Made by a program: the position numbers and the translations under genes | Shown here: positions 36,764 to 46,391 of the stretch, in pieces | Position numbering within the stretch: position 1 is the stretch's first letter | Layout of the letters: each line of letters opens with the position of its first letter | Notes under the pieces: generated by a model | Database searches by the model: none | The model's input: the letters and a program-made list of their open reading frames with translations, nothing else | What the model was told of the DNA's origin: nothing | Assembly (NCBI RefSeq): GCF_900108275.1 | Contig: NZ_FNVD01000007.1 | Span: 1-64,000 of the forward strand | Length of the DNA stretch: 64,000 nucleotides | Reading direction: 5' to 3' | Origin: Jhaorihella thermophila | Lineage (GTDB): Bacteria; Pseudomonadota; Alphaproteobacteria; Rhodobacterales; Rhodobacteraceae

Positions 36764-37501
36764 TCAGATCATCGCCATGCCGCCGTTCACATGCAGCGTG
36801 GCCCCGGTCACATAGGCGGCCTCGGGGCTGGCCAGATACAGCACGGCGGCGGCGATCTCATCGGGCGTGCCCATCCGGCCGGCCGGGATCTGGGCGTTGA
36901 TCTTGTCCTTCTGGTCGTCGGTCAGCGCGTCGGTCATCGCCGTGCGGATGAAGCCCGGCGCCACCGCGTTCACAGTGACTCCCCGGCTCGCCACCTCGGC
37001 GGCCAGCGATTTCGACATGCCCACCATGCCGGCCTTGGAGGCGGCATAATTCGCCTGACCCGGATTGCCCGTGGCGCCCACCACCGACGAGATGTTCACG
37101 ATCCGGCCCCAGCGCGCCTTCATCATGCCGCGCAGCACGCCCTTGCACAGCTTGAACGTGGCGGTGAGGTTCACGTCCAGCACGTTCTGCCACTCTTCGT
37201 CCGACATGCGCAGAACCAGATTGTCGCGGGTGATGCCCGCATTGTTCACCAGAATGTCCACCCCGCCCATCGCGTCGGCGGCCTGTTTCGGCAGGGCCGC
37301 CACGGCTTCGGCATCGCCCAGGTTGCAGGGCAGGACATGGGCGCGCTCGCCCAGTTCGGCGGCCAGCGCCTGCAGCGGCTCGACCCGCGTGCCCGAAAGC
37401 CCCACGGTCGCCCCTGCCCCATGCAGCGCGCGCGCAATCGCCCCGCCAATACCGCCCGATGCGCCGGTGATCAGCGCGTTTTTCCCCGTCAGATCGAACA
37501 T
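36764..37501 (-). CDS. fabG: 3-oxoacyl-ACP reductase
   Basis: 245 residues, short-chain dehydrogenase. It reduces 3-oxoacyl-ACP with NADPH. Cofactor motif TGASGGIGGAIA, NNAGITRDNL, and the catalytic Ser-Tyr-Lys in ISSVVGATGNPGQANYAASKAG; the C-terminal VTGATLHVNGGMAM is typical of FabG. The start MFDLTGKNALITG fits the family; the further-upstream codon is less likely. Lies 63 bases after fabD. Confidence 0.95.
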   Translation of the reverse strand: MFDLTGKNALITGASGGIGGAIARALHGAGATVGLSGTRVEPLQALAAELGERAHVLPCNLGDAEAVAALPKQAADAMGGVDILVNNAGITRDNLVLRMSDEEWQNVLDVNLTATFKLCKGVLRGMMKARWGRIVNISSVVGATGNPGQANYAASKAGMVGMSKSLAAEVASRGVTVNAVAPGFIRTAMTDALTDDQKDKINAQIPAGRMGTPDEIAAAVLYLASPEAAYVTGATLHVNGGMAMI

Positions 37502-37564
37502 CGTTCCCTTTCTCCCGATCGGCGCCGCCACGCGGCGCATGTGATTTGCAATGAACCGGTCCGG

Positions 37565-38506
37565 TCAGCCGTTCAGCGACGCGGCCGCGGCCCTGACCTC
37601 GTCGGGCGTGCCCACGGCGCGGCAGGCGATCACGCGGTCGATCCGCCGGATCATGCCCGATAGCGCCTTGCCGGCGCCTATCTCCCAGGCCTCGGAGACA
37701 CCGGCGGCGGCCATCGCCAGAACGCTTTCGCGCCAGCGCACCGAACCGGTCACCTGCTCGACCAGCAGCGCCCGGATCTCGTCGGGGTCGGACACGGGGG
37801 CGGCGCGGACATTGGCGATCAGCGGCACGGCGGGAGCCTTGATCTCGACCCCGGCAAGCGCCTCTTGCATGACCTTCGCGGCGGGCTCCATCAGGGCGCA
37901 GTGGAACGGCGCGCTGACCGGCAGCATCACGGCGCGCTTGGCGCCCTTTTCCTTGGCGATGTCCACGGCACGTTCCACCGCAGCCTTGTGCCCTGACACC
38001 ACAACCTGCGCGGGGTCGTTGTCATTGGCGGCCTGGCAGACCTCGCCCTGGGCGGCCTCGGCGGCCACGGCGGTGACGGTATCGAAATCCAGCCCCAGGA
38101 TCGCGGCCATCGCGCCCTCTCCCACCGGCACGGCGCTTTGCATCGCCCGGCCGCGCGTGCGCAACAGCCGCGCGGTATCGGACACGCTCAGCGCGCCCGC
38201 CGCGGCCAGCGCGGAATATTCGCCCAGCGAATGGCCCGCCACGAAGGCGGCCGTGGTCACCGGGACACCTTCGGCTTCCAGCGCCCGCATCGCCGCCATC
38301 GAGGTCGCCATCAGCGCGGGCTGGGCGTTCTGCGTGAGCGTCAGCGTCTCGATATCGCCGTCCCAGATCAGATTGCTGAGGCTTTCCCCCAGCGCCTCGT
38401 CCACCTCGTCGAAGACGGCCTTTGCCTGCGGGTAGGCCTCGGCCAGCGCACGGCCCATGCCGATGGTCTGTGCCCCCTGCCCCGGGAATACGAATGCGAT
38501 ACTCAT
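37565..38506 (-). CDS. fabD: Malonyl-CoA:ACP transacylase
   Basis: 313 residues. It loads malonyl groups onto ACP. FVFPGQGAQTIGMG at the start, nucleophile motif GHSLGEYSALAAAG, and the catalytic His in SAPFHCALM are all present. ATG with a GAGGGA ribosome site. First gene of the fabD-fabG-acpP unit. Confidence 0.96.
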   Translation of the reverse strand: MSIAFVFPGQGAQTIGMGRALAEAYPQAKAVFDEVDEALGESLSNLIWDGDIETLTLTQNAQPALMATSMAAMRALEAEGVPVTTAAFVAGHSLGEYSALAAAGALSVSDTARLLRTRGRAMQSAVPVGEGAMAAILGLDFDTVTAVAAEAAQGEVCQAANDNDPAQVVVSGHKAAVERAVDIAKEKGAKRAVMLPVSAPFHCALMEPAAKVMQEALAGVEIKAPAVPLIANVRAAPVSDPDEIRALLVEQVTGSVRWRESVLAMAAAGVSEAWEIGAGKALSGMIRRIDRVIACRAVGTPDEVRAAAASLNG

Positions 38507-38654
38507 GCTGTCCCTCAGTGGTTCACGGTTTGCCGTGGTGTAAACCGCACCGCCCGGCGGCACAAGCCGCGCCGGTGCCTGCCCCGCGCTCTTTACCGGG
38601 GCGCCGGATGCGGTAGAAGACGGGCTTCATGCAGAACAGGAGCGCGCCCGCCCC

Positions 38655-39332
38655 ATGCCGACAGAGTATCTGGATCAGATCCGCGCCCATGCCGACCCCG
38701 ACCGCGCCGAGGGACAGGCCGCCTATCACAAGGTGCCGCGCACCTATCTGGGCGTGCCGAACCCGGTGCTGAACGAGCTGGCCACGCAATGGCGGCGGTC
38801 GCTGGATCTGGCGGACCGGGTGCGCGTCGCGGACGGCCTGTGGCGCACGGACATCTTCGAGGCGCGCATTGCCGCGGCCAAGATGCTGACGCAGGCGCGC
38901 ATCCGCCCCGACGGCGCGGTGTGGGATCTGCTGCAATCCTGGTTGCCGGATTTCGACAGCTGGGCCATCGCCGATCACGCCTGCGCCGCGATCCAGCGAC
39001 GGCTGGCGGCCGATCCGGAGCGGTTGAACGCGGTCGAAGGCTGGACCCGTTCGGATCACATGTGGACCCGGCGCGCGGCGCTGGTGGCGACTCTGCCCTG
39101 GGCCAGGATGCCCCACCCCAAACCGCAGGACATTGCCGCGCGCGACCGCATCCTGGGGTGGGCGGCGGCCTATGTCCCCGACCGCGACTGGTTCATCCAG
39201 AAAGCAATCGCCTGGTGGGTGCGGGATCTGTCGCGCCACGACCCCGCGCGGGCACGCGCCTTTCTTCAGGCGCACGGGGCGGGACTGAAAGCCTTTGCGC
39301 GGAAAGAGGCGGCGCGGCATCTGACCCGCTAG
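38655..39332 (+). CDS. DNA alkylation repair enzyme (AlkD-like HEAT-repeat glycosylase)
   Basis: 225 residues of the AlkC/AlkD superfamily, made of helical HEAT-like repeats that bind DNA and release alkylated bases. Features are KVPRTYLGVPNPVLNELA, FEARIAAAKMLTQ, WLPDFDSWAIADHAC, WTRRAALVATLPW and the C-terminal WFIQKAIAWWVRDLSRHDP. The tryptophan/aspartate pattern is kept, so activity is plausible. Divergent from fabD. Confidence 0.82.
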   Translation: MPTEYLDQIRAHADPDRAEGQAAYHKVPRTYLGVPNPVLNELATQWRRSLDLADRVRVADGLWRTDIFEARIAAAKMLTQARIRPDGAVWDLLQSWLPDFDSWAIADHACAAIQRRLAADPERLNAVEGWTRSDHMWTRRAALVATLPWARMPHPKPQDIAARDRILGWAAAYVPDRDWFIQKAIAWWVRDLSRHDPARARAFLQAHGAGLKAFARKEAARHLTR

Positions 39333-39355
39333 ATAGCCGCCTGCCGGGCGCGCGC

Positions 39356-39835
39356 CTACAGGGGATGCTGCGGTGCACGTCCCGAAGGCGCGCGATAAGG
39401 GCGCGTCACGTCCTTGAGCGTGACCTCCAGCGCCTCGACATCCAGCCGGATCGCGCCGTCACCCGCCAGCGTCAGCAGGACCACGCCCGCGCCGTCATCC
39501 TCGGGCAGAAAGGCGATATCGAGCAGCGACAGAACCAGATCCTTGTCGCGCGGATCCACGCCCTGACTGGCAACCTTCAGCACATTGTCCACCACCAGCA
39601 GCGACCGCACCCGCTCGAAATCTCGGCCCCTGCGGCGCGCGGCGTCTTCGTCTTCCCAGCGAAAGCGGTTCAGTAGCACCGCGAACCGGCGGCGTTTCGG
39701 CTGCCATGAGATTTCGGTGACCGGAAACACCGAGTCCTGGACCAGCGCGGCGATGACCTTCAGATCATCTTCATCCAGTGCGCCAAGATAAAGCGGCGCT
39801 TCACGGCCTTCTTCGAATGTCGCGTCGCGTGTCAT
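39356..39835 (-). CDS. DUF2948 family protein
   Basis: 159 residues matching the alphaproteobacterial DUF2948 family ([69 protein letters not shown]). Function unknown. It overlaps murA by four bases and is translated after it, an arrangement that suggests a link to envelope growth or simple operon sharing. Confidence 0.85.
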   Translation of the reverse strand: MTRDATFEEGREAPLYLGALDEDDLKVIAALVQDSVFPVTEISWQPKRRRFAVLLNRFRWEDEDAARRRGRDFERVRSLLVVDNVLKVASQGVDPRDKDLVLSLLDIAFLPEDDGAGVVLLTLAGDGAIRLDVEALEVTLKDVTRPYRAPSGRAPQHPL

Positions 39836-41100
39836 TGTCCCTTGATCCGTTCGATCCTGGCGCCGACGCCTTCCAGCTTGCGCACCACATGCTCATAACC
39901 CCGGTCGAGGTGATAGACCCGGTTCACCAGCGTTTCGCCTTCGGCTGCCAGTCCGGCAAGGATCAGCGAAACGCTGGCGCGCAGGTCGGTGGCCATGACG
40001 GGCGCGCCCTTCAGCCGCTCAACCCCGGTCACGGTGGCGGTGCCGCCGTGGACGTCGATCCTGGCGCCCATCCGCATCAGCTCCGGGGCGTGCATGAAGC
40101 GGTTCTCGAAGATCCGCTCCTCCAGCACGCTGACCCCGTCGGCGGTGCACAGCAGCGCCATCATCTGCGCCTGCAGATCGGTGGGAAAGCCGGGAAAGGG
40201 TTCGGTGACCACGTCCACCGCCTTGACCCGGTCGCCGCGGCGCTTGACCTTCAGCCCGGCCTCGGTCTCGGTCACGTCGATCCCGGCGGCGTCGAGCTTT
40301 TCGACGAAGGCACGGACCAGGTCGATGCGCCCGCCCAGCAGTTCCACCTCGCCGCCGCAGATCGCGGGGGCCAGCATGTAGGTGCCCAGCTCGATCCGGT
40401 CGGTCACCACCGGATGCGTTGCCCCGTGCAGACGGTCCACCCCTTCGATGGTGATGGTCGAGGTTCCCGCCCCGTCGATGCGCGCGCCCATCTTGACCAG
40501 GCATTCGGCCAGATCGACGATCTCGGGTTCGCGCGCGGCGTTCTTCAGCACGGTCGTGCCGCGCGCCAGCGTCGCCGCCATCAGCGCGTTTTCCGTCGCG
40601 CCGACCGAAACGAAGGGGAATTCCACCTGCCCGCCCTTCAGCCCGCCCAACGCGCGCGCATGCACATAGCCGTCGCGCAACTCCATCTCCGCGCCCATCG
40701 CCTCGAGCGCCTTGAGGTGCAGATCCACCGGCCGCGCGCCGATCGCGCAGCCGCCGGGCAGCGACACCACCGCCTGCCCGTGGCGGGCCAGCATCGGCCC
40801 CAGCACCAGGATCGAGGCGCGCATCTTTCGCACGATGTCGTAATGCGCGGTCAGGTTCTTGAGGTCGTGGCCGGACATGGCCAGCACCTTGCCGTCCTGA
40901 AGGCTTTGCACCTCCGCGCCCAGCGATTCCAGCAGCGCCGTCATGGTGCGGATGTCCGACAGGCGCGGCGCGTTGGTCAGCGTCAGCGGTTCGTCGCTGA
41001 GAATCGCCGCCGGCATCAGCGTGAGGCAGGCATTCTTGGCCCCCGCGATCGGGATCTGCCCGTTCAGAGGGCCGTTGCCCGTCACCAGAATCGAATCCAT
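39832..41100 (-). CDS. murA: UDP-N-acetylglucosamine 1-carboxyvinyltransferase
   Basis: 422 residues. MurA adds enolpyruvate from PEP to UDP-GlcNAc, the first committed step of peptidoglycan synthesis and the fosfomycin target. [15 protein letters not shown] near the start and the active-site loop [15 protein letters not shown] are present; the Cys is the fosfomycin-reactive one. The final [23 protein letters not shown] is typical. Confidence 0.97.
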   Translation of the reverse strand: MDSILVTGNGPLNGQIPIAGAKNACLTLMPAAILSDEPLTLTNAPRLSDIRTMTALLESLGAEVQSLQDGKVLAMSGHDLKNLTAHYDIVRKMRASILVLGPMLARHGQAVVSLPGGCAIGARPVDLHLKALEAMGAEMELRDGYVHARALGGLKGGQVEFPFVSVGATENALMAATLARGTTVLKNAAREPEIVDLAECLVKMGARIDGAGTSTITIEGVDRLHGATHPVVTDRIELGTYMLAPAICGGEVELLGGRIDLVRAFVEKLDAAGIDVTETEAGLKVKRRGDRVKAVDVVTEPFPGFPTDLQAQMMALLCTADGVSVLEERIFENRFMHAPELMRMGARIDVHGGTATVTGVERLKGAPVMATDLRASVSLILAGLAAEGETLVNRVYHLDRGYEHVVRKLEGVGARIERIKGQ

Positions 41101-41105
41101 TCGCC

Positions 41106-41258
41106 CTAATCCTCGCTCTTGCCTGTCTTGCCCGCGGCACCACGCGCACGCGCCTGCGCCTTGCGCCGGGCGAGATTCGCCTTGAGCGCGGCCTTCAGCC
41201 GTTCGTCGCGGCTCTGGCCGGTTTTCGCGTTATTTCGCGGAGATTTTTTCTCTGCCAT
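41106..41258 (-). CDS. Small basic hypothetical protein upstream of murA
   Basis: 50 residues, [21 protein letters not shown] and on, rich in Lys/Arg/Ala, ending [11 protein letters not shown]. The composition and the location five bases before murA look like the short basic proteins seen in this place in Rhodobacteraceae. An AGGGG lies just before the ATG, closer than ideal. No known function; it may bind RNA or DNA by charge, which is inference. Confidence 0.6.
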   Translation of the reverse strand: MAEKKSPRNNAKTGQSRDERLKAALKANLARRKAQARARGAAGKTGKSED

Positions 41259-41346
41259 GCCCCTGTGTATCCCAAGGCGAAAAAAGGGTCCAGATTGCCC
41301 TTGCATGCCCCGGCGTTTGCGTCTAATGACGCGCCCACAGAACGGG

Positions 41347-41421
<75 letters not shown>

Positions 41422-41753
41422 TGAAACCAAGCCCGAAATCAATGACTTGACCGCAGCCGACCGCCCGTCGGCCGGGCGCGCGGTATCGCCCTCTTGCGGG
41501 CGTCCCATCTCTCGAAGGCGACGGCCGCGCATCGCTGGAACGCCCTTGCGGATGCGCGGGCGGACCCGCCGCCGCCAAACCGGCTTTGGCAGGCCGGACC
41601 GGCTGCCCCATTCGGGTAGCGAAACGGTCGGCTTGCCGCCCAATTCATGCCAAATTCGTATTCTAGAAAGGATCACGCGCGAAAGAGAACCTCCGAAGAG
41701 AGCGGATTCGCGTGGGCCGGTGCAGGCGCCAGGCTGAATGAGGGGCAGGTTCG
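41422..41753. other. Gene-free region between tRNA-Thr and the first sensor kinase
   Basis: About 330 bases with no supportable gene. The left two thirds are GC-rich; the stretch around 41640-41680 is richer in A+T and could hold the kinase promoter. No attachment-site duplication of the tRNA 3' end was seen nearby. Confidence 0.5.
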
Positions 41754-44700
41754 ATGTGGACAGCACTGAAGACGCATTTTTCGATGCTTCCCGTTGGGCG
41801 GCAGACCGTCCGCGCCCGGCGCGGCGTGTTCTCTCCGAACCAGAGGCCGGCCCGAAAGGCACCGGCGCGACGATCCGGCACGGCTGTGATCGCCGCGACC
41901 CTCTCTCTGATCATGCTGATGGCCGGGGCAGCGGCCGTGCGGGCACAGACGCTTGCCGCGCCGCAGCCGGCGGAAATCACCATCGGGGTTCGTGCGCATC
42001 TGGGCCGGGAACAGGCGATCGCGCGCTGGCAGCCCACTGTGAAATATCTGAACGCGAATTTCCCGGACAAGACTTTCCGCCTGCGCACCTATGACAGCCC
42101 GGAGGCCATCGAACAGGCCGCTGCAGAGGGTGAATTCGACTATGTGATCACCGATCCCGGCTCCTTTGCCGTCATGGACGTAAAATACGGCGTCGAAGAA
42201 CGCCTGACCCTTGTCAACGCCTGGCAGGGCCGCCCGGTGACCCGGTTCGGATCGGTCATCTTCACCCGTGCCGACAGAACGGACATTCGGGGCATCGATG
42301 ATCTTTCCGGGCAGGATCTCATGGCGGTGTCGCCCCGCGCCTTTGGCGGATGGTTGGTCGCCGTGCCCAGCCTGCAGCGAGCCGGCCGGAACCCAGACGA
42401 TTTCCACGGCGGCATCTCGTTTGCGGGTGGGAACCAGCAGACCGTCGTGCGCGCCGTCCTGTCGGGCCGCGTTGACGCGGGCGTGGTGCGCACCGGCACG
42501 CTGGAACGCATGGCCCACCAGGGGCTGATCGATCTGAACGAGGTTCATGTGATCGGCGCGCGAACCGTTCCCGGTTTTCCCTTTGCCCTGTCCACCGAAC
42601 TCTATCCCGAGTGGGCCTTTGCCGAGAGCCCGAAGGCGCCGGATTCGCTCCGGGCGCCGCTGCTGGCGGCGCTGACCGCGATCACGCCCGATCACCCGGC
42701 GGCGATCGCGGGCAGCTATATGGGCTGGCAGAACGTCGCCGATTACTGGCCGGTGCATGAATTGCTGAAGGAACTCAAGGCCCCGCCCTATTCCTTGCCT
42801 GAAGAGGCCCGGCTCGGCGACGTGCTTCGGCGGAACAGCCGCTGGATCGCCCTTGTCGCCCTTGGAATTCTGGCGGGATATGGCTTGCTATTGTTTCTTC
42901 TTCGGAAACGATCCATCGCCGTGGATGAACAGACCGAGCTTGCGCGGCTCGCGGATTCCGAACGCCTTGTCTACCGGGAGGCCCTGGACCGGCATGCGAT
43001 CGTGTCGCTGAGCGACGCAAACGGCATCATCACCGATGTCAATCAACGCTTCGTCGAGGTCAGCGGTTTTACCCGCGAAGAGATCGTCGGCCAGTCCCAT
43101 TCGATCCTGCGCACCGAGCTTGTCCCGCCCGAAACCTACGAAGAGATGTGGGCCACGCTTCGCCGCGGCGAAATCTGGAGCGGAGAGCTTGCCAACCGCC
43201 GCAAGGATGGCGGCGTCTGGTGGGTCCAGACCACGGTCGCCCCGCGATTCGACGCCAAGGGCAGGATCCGGGGCTTTGTCTCGGTTCGCACCGACGTCAC
43301 GGCGCTGAAGGCCGCGCAGGCTGAAATGAACCTGCGGCAATATCTGGAATGCACACCGGGCGAGGTGTTCATATTCGCGGCGGACAGCTACCGGATAACC
43401 TTTGCAAACGGCACCGCGCAAAAGGTTGCGGGAATGTCCGATGCGGATCTGACGGGACGGACGCTGTTCGATTTCATGTCCGACGAAGATGCCGCCCGCC
43501 TGCGCCGGCTGTTGCAGATGCTGGCCAAAGAGAACGGCGCGCCGATTTCGTTCGCATGTGAGCGGATCATGCCCGACGGGCGCCGGATCGAGACGAGCTA
43601 TCACATCCAATATCTGGCCCCGCACGGCATCGCACCGCGTTTCGTGGCGAATCTGCACGACATCACCGACGAAACCGATGTCAGGAACCTGGTGACCGAG
43701 CTGTCCAACACGCTGGATACGGTCAGCGACCAGATCTTCATGTTCTGGCCGGACACCAAACGGTTCTTCTATGCCAACCGGGCCGCGAAACTGCATTTCG
43801 GCCTGGCCGACGAGGATATTCGCCAGTTGACCCCCAGCGATCTGGTGGTCGGGCTCAGCCCCGAAGAATGCGACGCGGTGCTGAAACCGATCCTCGAAGG
43901 CGACAGCAAGCAGAAGATCTTTCGCCGCGAGATCGACCTGCCGGACGGCTCTGTCCGCGTGATGGAATACGACATCCGCTATGTCCAGCCCAAGGGACGC
44001 AAGCCGCGCTTTATCGCGATACTGCGCGACCGCACCGAGCAGGCACAGGCCGAGGCGGAGCTGAGACAACTGAGGGTCTCTCTCGACCTGATCGAGGACG
44101 AGATCTACATGTTCTGGCCCGGCAGCTATGCCTTTACCTACATGAGCCGGAACGCGCTGGAACGCGTCGGCTGGGGCGCGGACGGCTGGCGCGGCCGCCA
44201 CACCTGGGACTACATTACCGACAAGCAGCAGAAATGGCTCGAAGAAAAATGCGCGGCGCTGATCCGGGGGCCGGAAAGGTCGATGGTCTTTGAAACCCGG
44301 GACCGCGATGGCCGCAACCTCGAGGTCTATCTGCACCTGATCAAGCCCGAAAACGATCGGCCGCGTTTCCTGTCGATCTATCGTGACATCACCGAAAAGA
44401 AGCAGGCCGAAACCGCCAAGTCGCAGTTCCTGGCAACGGTCAGCCACGAGTTGCGCACGCCGCTGACCTCGATCAAGGGCTCTCTGGGACTGATCAAGGC
44501 CGGCATCGACAAGATGGATCCCGACCGCCTGACCCGGATGCTGGACATTGCCTACATGAACGCCGACCGGCTGCATGCGCTGATCAACGACATCCTCGAC
44601 TGGGAAAAGATCGAGGCCGGCGAAATGACCTATGCGCTCGACGATCTGGACCTTGGTTCCGCGCTGCGCGAAGCAGTCGAGATGAATCAGGGCTATGCCC

Positions 44701-45560
44701 GCCAGCACGGCGTGACCTTCCGGCTTGCGGCGCCGCGTTCGCAGGTGATCTGCAGGGCGGACAAGCTGCGCATTCAGCAGGTCGTTTCGAATCTTCTGTC
44801 CAATGCCGCCAAGTTCTCGGGGGCGGACAAGACGGTCGAAGTCACCCTGACCTGCGAGGGCGCCGAAGCCGAGGTGGCGGTGCGCGACCACGGCGACGGC
44901 ATCCCCGAAGAGGCCCGCCCGACCATCTTCAACCGGTTCACGCAGGCGGATTCGTCGGATGTGCGCCGCAAGGGCGGCACCGGGCTGGGGCTCAGCATCT
45001 CCAAGGCCATCGTCGAGGCGCATGGCGGAACGATCGGATTCGACTGCCCCGGCGACGGCGGCACCCGGTTTTACTTCCGCCTGCCGCTCAAACAGCCCGA
45101 GCAGCGGCCTGAAACGCCCAAGGACCGCGACAACGGCCCCTGCGTTCTGATCTGCGAACGCGATGCAGAGCGGGCGATGGAAATCTGGTTCGCGCTGGAG
45201 CGGGCCGGCCTGAAATGCAGCGTCGCGCGCTCTCTGGCGCAATTGGACGAGCAGGCGGACACGGACGCCATCGATTGCCTGGTGCTGAACCGCGACCTCG
45301 GCCCGGCGGCGCAAAGCTGGATTGCCGAGGCGGTGCAGTATCAGCGGGTGCGCGGCGACCGCGTCGTCTTTTATTCGGACGGTGAAACCGTTGACGATCT
45401 GACCCGGAAGGTCGTTGGGGCAACAAGTCTACGTAGTGAAGGGCTCCGCCCGGCCCGGCGCGTCGAAGGCGCGCACGCAGCCGGAACCGCCAGTGCCCGA
45501 AAGATGCCGAAGACGGACGGGGCCGCGCCGACAAACCCCGCCGAAACCGCACGAAACTGA
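41754..45560 (+). CDS. Sensor histidine kinase with PhnD/SsuA-like sensory domain, four PAS domains and a pseudo-receiver
   Basis: 1268 residues. A membrane/signal segment (about 44-64) is followed by a periplasmic domain (about 70-355) resembling phosphonate/phosphate-type binding proteins (PAEITIGVRAHLGREQA, DYVITDPGSFAV, GRVDAGVVRTG). A second membrane segment (about 364-385) leads to four PAS domains (to ~885), the HisKA domain with phospho-acceptor His898 in SHELRTPLTS, and an HATPase domain with GTGLGLSISKAI. The C-terminal receiver-like domain (about 1125-1240) has Asn1179 where the phospho-acceptor Asp should be, so it cannot take phosphate. It probably signals to the lone receiver 22 bases downstream. 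Confidence 0.87.
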   Translation: MWTALKTHFSMLPVGRQTVRARRGVFSPNQRPARKAPARRSGTAVIAATLSLIMLMAGAAAVRAQTLAAPQPAEITIGVRAHLGREQAIARWQPTVKYLNANFPDKTFRLRTYDSPEAIEQAAAEGEFDYVITDPGSFAVMDVKYGVEERLTLVNAWQGRPVTRFGSVIFTRADRTDIRGIDDLSGQDLMAVSPRAFGGWLVAVPSLQRAGRNPDDFHGGISFAGGNQQTVVRAVLSGRVDAGVVRTGTLERMAHQGLIDLNEVHVIGARTVPGFPFALSTELYPEWAFAESPKAPDSLRAPLLAALTAITPDHPAAIAGSYMGWQNVADYWPVHELLKELKAPPYSLPEEARLGDVLRRNSRWIALVALGILAGYGLLLFLLRKRSIAVDEQTELARLADSERLVYREALDRHAIVSLSDANGIITDVNQRFVEVSGFTREEIVGQSHSILRTELVPPETYEEMWATLRRGEIWSGELANRRKDGGVWWVQTTVAPRFDAKGRIRGFVSVRTDVTALKAAQAEMNLRQYLECTPGEVFIFAADSYRITFANGTAQKVAGMSDADLTGRTLFDFMSDEDAARLRRLLQMLAKENGAPISFACERIMPDGRRIETSYHIQYLAPHGIAPRFVANLHDITDETDVRNLVTELSNTLDTVSDQIFMFWPDTKRFFYANRAAKLHFGLADEDIRQLTPSDLVVGLSPEECDAVLKPILEGDSKQKIFRREIDLPDGSVRVMEYDIRYVQPKGRKPRFIAILRDRTEQAQAEAELRQLRVSLDLIEDEIYMFWPGSYAFTYMSRNALERVGWGADGWRGRHTWDYITDKQQKWLEEKCAALIRGPERSMVFETRDRDGRNLEVYLHLIKPENDRPRFLSIYRDITEKKQAETAKSQFLATVSHELRTPLTSIKGSLGLIKAGIDKMDPDRLTRMLDIAYMNADRLHALINDILDWEKIEAGEMTYALDDLDLGSALREAVEMNQGYARQHGVTFRLAAPRSQVICRADKLRIQQVVSNLLSNAAKFSGADKTVEVTLTCEGAEAEVAVRDHGDGIPEEARPTIFNRFTQADSSDVRRKGGTGLGLSISKAIVEAHGGTIGFDCPGDGGTRFYFRLPLKQPEQRPETPKDRDNGPCVLICERDAERAMEIWFALERAGLKCSVARSLAQLDEQADTDAIDCLVLNRDLGPAAQSWIAEAVQYQRVRGDRVVFYSDGETVDDLTRKVVGATSLRSEGLRPARRVEGAHAAGTASARKMPKTDGAAPTNPAETARN

Positions 45561-45582
45561 ATGAAGAAAGAGGAATAATCCC

Positions 45583-45972
45583 ATGAAGCCACTGACAAAG
45601 ATCCTCCATGTCGAGGATGACAAGGACATCCTCGAAATCGCCGGCCTCACGCTGGAGCAACTGCACGGCTTTCAGGTGGCCTCGTGCCTGACATGGACCG
45701 AGGCGATCGAAAAATGCGCGGCATTCCAGCCCGATCTGTTCCTCCTTGACGTGATGATGCCCAAGAAGACCGGTCCCGAACTGCTCAAGGATCTCAGAAA
45801 GATCGACGGCTTCGCGCACACGCCGGCCATCTTCATGACAGCCAAGGTGCAGAATGCCGAGATTCAGTCCTTCCTTGATGCTGGCGCGATCGCGGTGATC
45901 ACCAAGCCGTTCGATCCGATGACCCTGGGCGATCAGATCCGCGCGATCTGGGCCGAAGCGGAAGCCGCCTGA
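45583..45972 (+). CDS. Single-domain response regulator (CheY-like receiver)
   Basis: 129 residues, receiver only: acidic pocket HVEDDKD, phospho-acceptor Asp56 in FLLDVMMP, Thr86 in FMTAK and Lys108 in ITKPFD. With no output domain it should relay phosphate or act by protein contact. It follows the kinase whose own receiver has lost its Asp, and it probably supplies that function. Confidence 0.92.
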   Translation: MKPLTKILHVEDDKDILEIAGLTLEQLHGFQVASCLTWTEAIEKCAAFQPDLFLLDVMMPKKTGPELLKDLRKIDGFAHTPAIFMTAKVQNAEIQSFLDAGAIAVITKPFDPMTLGDQIRAIWAEAEAA

Positions 45973-46012
45973 CCGCGGGCCGGCAGGGCATGTCCGCCCT
46001 GCCCCGCCGCGG
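45973..46012. terminator. Bidirectional hairpin between convergent receiver and Hpt genes
   Basis: A nested GC hairpin: inner stem GGCAGGGC/GCCCTGCC with a six-base loop, outer CCGCGG/CCGCGG. It fills the whole gap between the two stop codons. No T-tract is seen, so termination strength is uncertain. Confidence 0.55.
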
Positions 46013-46014
46013 CC

Positions 46015-46338
46015 TCATCCGATGTCGCCCAAGGCTTCATCGATCCGGCCGATCAGCTGCGTGGCAACCGCAAGCATGGGGTCCACATGCGCCTGCGCCT
46101 CGAGGCAGACGTTTGCGCGCTGCTCGCACAAGGCGGCCGTTTCCCCCAGCGACTGAAAGCCCAATGTGGCGGCCGTGCCGGAAATCTTGTGCGCGCGAAA
46201 CCTGATCTGTTCGATCGCCGCCACCGGGTCAGGTCCCTGCCGCGCATCTTGCACGAGGTTGGACAACTGCGCTCTGTGATCGTGCAGGTGATCGGCATAA
46301 CGGCGGCGAATCCCTTTCAGGGCGTCCTGAATACTCAT
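46015..46338 (-). CDS. Histidine phosphotransfer (Hpt) protein
   Basis: 107 residues, helical. The phospho-acceptor His50 is in RFRAHKISGTAATLG, the Hpt consensus. It should shuttle phosphate between receivers in the cluster. ATG with a GGAGGAG ribosome site. It lies 53 bases downstream of the receiver/GGDEF-like regulator, on the same strand. Confidence 0.88.
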   Translation of the reverse strand: MSIQDALKGIRRRYADHLHDHRAQLSNLVQDARQGPDPVAAIEQIRFRAHKISGTAATLGFQSLGETAALCEQRANVCLEAQAHVDPMLAVATQLIGRIDEALGDIG

Positions 46339-46391
46339 CCGCACTCCTCCTCCGAGCATGAGTGGCTACTCTGAGAGTTTATCGACCGGCA

